Shown piece by piece: positions 14,827 through 16,913 of a stretch of 16,913 nucleotides of DNA (position 1 is the first letter of the stretch; each line of letters opens with the position of its first letter). A program made the position numbers and the translations under genes. Source of the DNA: JAUXFK01 sp034189035 (GTDB lineage: Bacteria > Desulfobacterota > UBA8473); contig JAXHVA010000093.1 of assembly GCA_034189035.1 (NCBI GenBank), positions 1 through 16,913 on the forward strand, given 5' to 3'. The notes below the pieces were generated by a model that saw only the letters and a program-made list of their open reading frames with translations, made no database searches and had not been told where the DNA came from.

Positions 14827-16569
14827 ATGCCGGATATTTCTATTAAAAACATTTATGCCCTTATGGATAAACAGACAAGGGATGCTTCTAAACGCAAGTT
14901 TCAAGTAAGTCTCGTTGACATTTTCCCTTATCTGGATATTCACTCGGATATTTACCTTCTTTCAGAAGATATACTAAAGGATTTCGATGTAATAAAGGTG
15001 ATTTTAAAAGAGGTATCCTCTTTTCTTAAGGGTTTCCCGTTCTATAGGATAAATATCCATCCTGTACATCCATTACCTCCCGAAGATCCATTTGAAAATA
15101 TTTATAATACACTTTTTACAAGAATCAACTTGTTTAACAATGAAGGATATCTTCACCAGGGCGTTTCGCGTATTATGATCCTACCGATTCTTATCTTAAA
15201 AGAGAGGAATGATTTGCAATTTTTACATAAATATATGAATTATTTGAGAGAACGGATGATGATCCCCAGCGTTTATATCCCAGGGGATTTTCCCCTTTCC
15301 ATAATTAAAGATACCATAAGAAGTGATAAGGAAAGAATCTACCTGAAACTGACACAAGAAGAAAACCTGAGAGCAGTCTTATATACTCTGGGAGTTCATA
15401 CTGTATTCGATAATATTATGACATGGGCTAATGCCCCTATAAAAGGTCCTCTTTTTGGATGTCGATCTGTTGTATTGAGTGAAAAAGACGGCAATGCCTA
15501 CAGTTGTTTCAGGGCGATGGTTCCAGACCGTTCTGTTGCAAAACTCTATTCCAAAAATATCTTCCAGGACTTTTCTAATATAACCGAAACAGATAAGAAA
15601 AAAGGAAGCGACTGTAAGGATTGTTATGACGAATCTTTTGCACTGATGGAAGACACACTGAAAGTAAACGATCGACAAAAAGATGCAGATAGCATCTCTT
15701 TTCATCTTGGTATGGAGCTGATTAATCAAAAAGACTATCGCAGGGCATTAAAAAATTTCAATCGATTGCTAGAAAAGAATAAAGGCTTTGAAGATAAAGG
15801 GGCTCTGCTTCTTTCCAAGGCATTATGCCACCTTCGTATGAATGAAATAACAAAAGCCAGCTCTGCTCTAGATGAGGCTGAAAAGCATATCCCCTCTTCA
15901 GCAATGCTCCAATATTATAGGGGTCTCTGTGAATTTGGCCTCAGAGATTATATAGAGGCCATCGACAGATTTCATGATGCTTTAAAACTACAATCCGAAG
16001 AGCTTCCTCTGGGGGATCTATATTTCTATATGGGGCTAAGTCATATAAACATTGAAGAGTATGATGATGGGCTAACCATGATGAATCTTGCCGAGAGTTT
16101 TTTTACAAATAAAAGCCCTATCTATTACTATATGGGAATCTGTAATCTGGGCATGCAGAACCTCGCGTTTGCTCTTGAGCATCTCAAAAAAGCACTGGGC
16201 TGTGGAGCTCAATATGAGGACCTGGGCAGTATACAGTATCATCTGGGTCTCTGTTACAAGGAAATGGAGAGATACTCAGAGGCAATAATAGCACTTAAAA
16301 GAGCAAAAGAAGCAGAACCAGAGAGGAAAGATATCTATAACCTGATGGGTTTCTGCTATTTTAAACTCAAAGAGCATGATCAGGCAATCGAATGCTTCAA
16401 AAAGGCCATTGAGATCGACCCCAAATCTGCAATCGACTATGCAAATATAGGCGTAAATCTTAAAGAAAAAGGGGAGATAAAAAAGGCTATACCAATGTTT
16501 CAAAAGGCCCTCAGTCTGGATCCGACCATTGGCTTTGCCAGAAAACACCTCAATGAAATAGGCAAATAG
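14827..16569 (+). CDS. SPASM-like cysteine domain fused to TPR repeats, partner of the radical SAM protein
   Basis: I do not recognise this 580-aa protein as a named family. The first 205 residues are alpha/beta and lack a CxxxCxxC motif. They are followed by a cysteine pattern: Cys212 (LFGCRSVV), Cys227 (DGNAYSCFRAM), then Cys263-x2-Cys266 (SDCKDCYDE). The 'GC...DG..Y.C...C..C' arrangement resembles the SPASM/twitch auxiliary iron-sulfur domains normally attached to radical SAM enzymes. From about residue 290 to the end there are about eight tetratricopeptide repeats (for example YRRALKNFNRLLEKN, YSEAIIALKRAKEAEPER, HDQAIECFKKAIEIDPKS), a protein-binding scaffold. It lies 2 bases after the radical SAM gene, so the two proteins may form one enzyme split in two, with the TPRs holding a protein substrate. 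No signal peptide or membrane segment is seen. Confidence 0.8.
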   Translation: MPDISIKNIYALMDKQTRDASKRKFQVSLVDIFPYLDIHSDIYLLSEDILKDFDVIKVILKEVSSFLKGFPFYRINIHPVHPLPPEDPFENIYNTLFTRINLFNNEGYLHQGVSRIMILPILILKERNDLQFLHKYMNYLRERMMIPSVYIPGDFPLSIIKDTIRSDKERIYLKLTQEENLRAVLYTLGVHTVFDNIMTWANAPIKGPLFGCRSVVLSEKDGNAYSCFRAMVPDRSVAKLYSKNIFQDFSNITETDKKKGSDCKDCYDESFALMEDTLKVNDRQKDADSISFHLGMELINQKDYRRALKNFNRLLEKNKGFEDKGALLLSKALCHLRMNEITKASSALDEAEKHIPSSAMLQYYRGLCEFGLRDYIEAIDRFHDALKLQSEELPLGDLYFYMGLSHINIEEYDDGLTMMNLAESFFTNKSPIYYYMGICNLGMQNLAFALEHLKKALGCGAQYEDLGSIQYHLGLCYKEMERYSEAIIALKRAKEAEPERKDIYNLMGFCYFKLKEHDQAIECFKKAIEIDPKSAIDYANIGVNLKEKGEIKKAIPMFQKALSLDPTIGFARKHLNEIGK

Positions 16570-16848
16570 TACCCCTTTAGGCCATCTCCCCTTTTGTGTT
16601 TGATAGTAGAATTTTTAATAACAGTTCAGCTTTTTGGAAAGAGTTGCTTCAATGGCGGTTAAATTTTGATGCGTGTATTGTCTGAGCATTTTAGTGAGCA
16701 TTAAGAAAGAACATGGGATAACCTCACATTAATGCCTGAAATAGTTAAGGCCTGCTGAATAAGCGTTAATGTGTTGATAGGTTGGCCGAAAATGCAAGCA
16801 ATTTTGCATGTTTCTTCAAAAACCCTTGCACCAATCGGCGGAAAAATC
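16570..16848. other. Spacer and insertion-sequence leader
   Basis: No gene is supported. Two hairpins lie in the part nearest the transposase. Arms at 16725-16735 and 16763-16773 (cacattaatgc/gcgttaatgtg) pair over 11 positions with one G-U. A second is atgcaa/ttgcat at 16792-16809. Leader hairpins of this sort commonly lower read-through translation of a transposase. A minus-strand open frame here (16701-16892) overlaps the transposase start and looks incidental. The left end of the element is not certain. Confidence 0.45.
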
Positions 16849-16913
16849 ATGTACAGACGCTCAGAAAAGCAACTTGAATTTGAAAACTTCACATTACCGT
16901 TCTCCGGAAAGCT
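16720..16913 (+). mobile_element. Left part of an insertion sequence (partial)
   Basis: The element comprises the leader hairpins and the transposase start. The exact left terminus cannot be fixed, because the matching right terminal repeat lies outside the window; 16720 is an estimate placed just before the first hairpin. It inserted downstream of the radical SAM-TPR unit without damaging its last gene. Confidence 0.5.
16849..16913 (+). CDS. Transposase, N-terminus only (IS5/IS1182-like, DUF772 type)
   Basis: An ATG at 16849 opens a frame that runs off the right edge after 21 complete codons. It begins MYRRSEKQLEFENFTLPFSG. This is the typical opening of transposases of the IS5/IS1182-like group, which usually start MYR...KQL.FE.F.LPFGGKL. 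The family assignment rests on this short stretch only, from memory of the family. A weak purine-rich element (ggcggaaaaatc) lies before the start. Catalytic DDE residues would be beyond the window. Confidence 0.7.
   Translation, partial: MYRRSEKQLEFENFTLPFSGK

Noticed and set aside
16701..16892. 63-aa minus-strand open frame at the right end
   Set aside because: It overlaps the start of the transposase and its leader hairpins; an antisense frame in IS leaders is commonly spurious.
1..16913. CRISPR arrays, tRNA or rRNA genes, phage genes
   Set aside because: I saw no regularly spaced direct repeats, no tRNA-like cloverleaf and no phage proteins on either strand.

Overview
The window looks like chromosomal DNA of an anaerobic, moderately AT-rich Gram-negative bacterium, most plausibly Desulfobacterota (deltaproteobacterial) or a close relative. 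This is inferred from an outer-membrane porin ending in Phe, oxygen-sensitive glycyl-radical-enzyme sequences of the fumarate-adding type, a lone TRAP binding protein, a B12-type radical SAM enzyme and a CFI-box-like C-terminus. No rRNA or other marker gene is present, so the taxonomy stays an inference.

Left part (1-2756, all minus strand): the first 43 codons of a glycyl radical enzyme run off the left edge. Behind it lies a frameshifted remnant of a second such enzyme (about 200-985), then a decayed partial copy of a response-regulator gene (about 1000-1240), an intact TRAP substrate-binding protein and the intact response regulator. This looks like an old tandem duplication in which one copy is rotting.

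Middle part (2757-10286): a 640-base leader, a 16-strand-type porin candidate, a 13-bp inverted repeat, a convergent peptide-type ABC substrate-binding lipoprotein, and then a plus-strand run of lipid kinase, acetyl-CoA acetyltransferase, 3-hydroxyacyl-CoA dehydrogenase and an isochorismatase-fold hydrolase. The last two genes overlap by ATGA. The thiolase and dehydrogenase together interconvert acetyl-CoA and 3-hydroxybutyryl-CoA.

Right part (10287-16913): a large secreted multidomain surface protein (minus strand) sits under a recognisable class-I cyclic-di-GMP riboswitch (GEMM-I). Its C-terminal CFI-box-like tail is cut by an in-frame TGA, after which conserved tail residues continue in the same frame. 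Reading the other way is a two-gene unit: a B12-binding-domain radical SAM enzyme, and 2 bases later a protein with a SPASM-like cysteine pattern fused to a long TPR array. The window ends in the first 21 codons of an IS transposase with its leader.

The best candidates for something not yet described are the radical SAM / SPASM-like-TPR pair and the riboswitch-controlled surface protein with its interrupted C-terminal tail. The duplicated, decaying glycyl-radical-enzyme region is the best evolutionary story.
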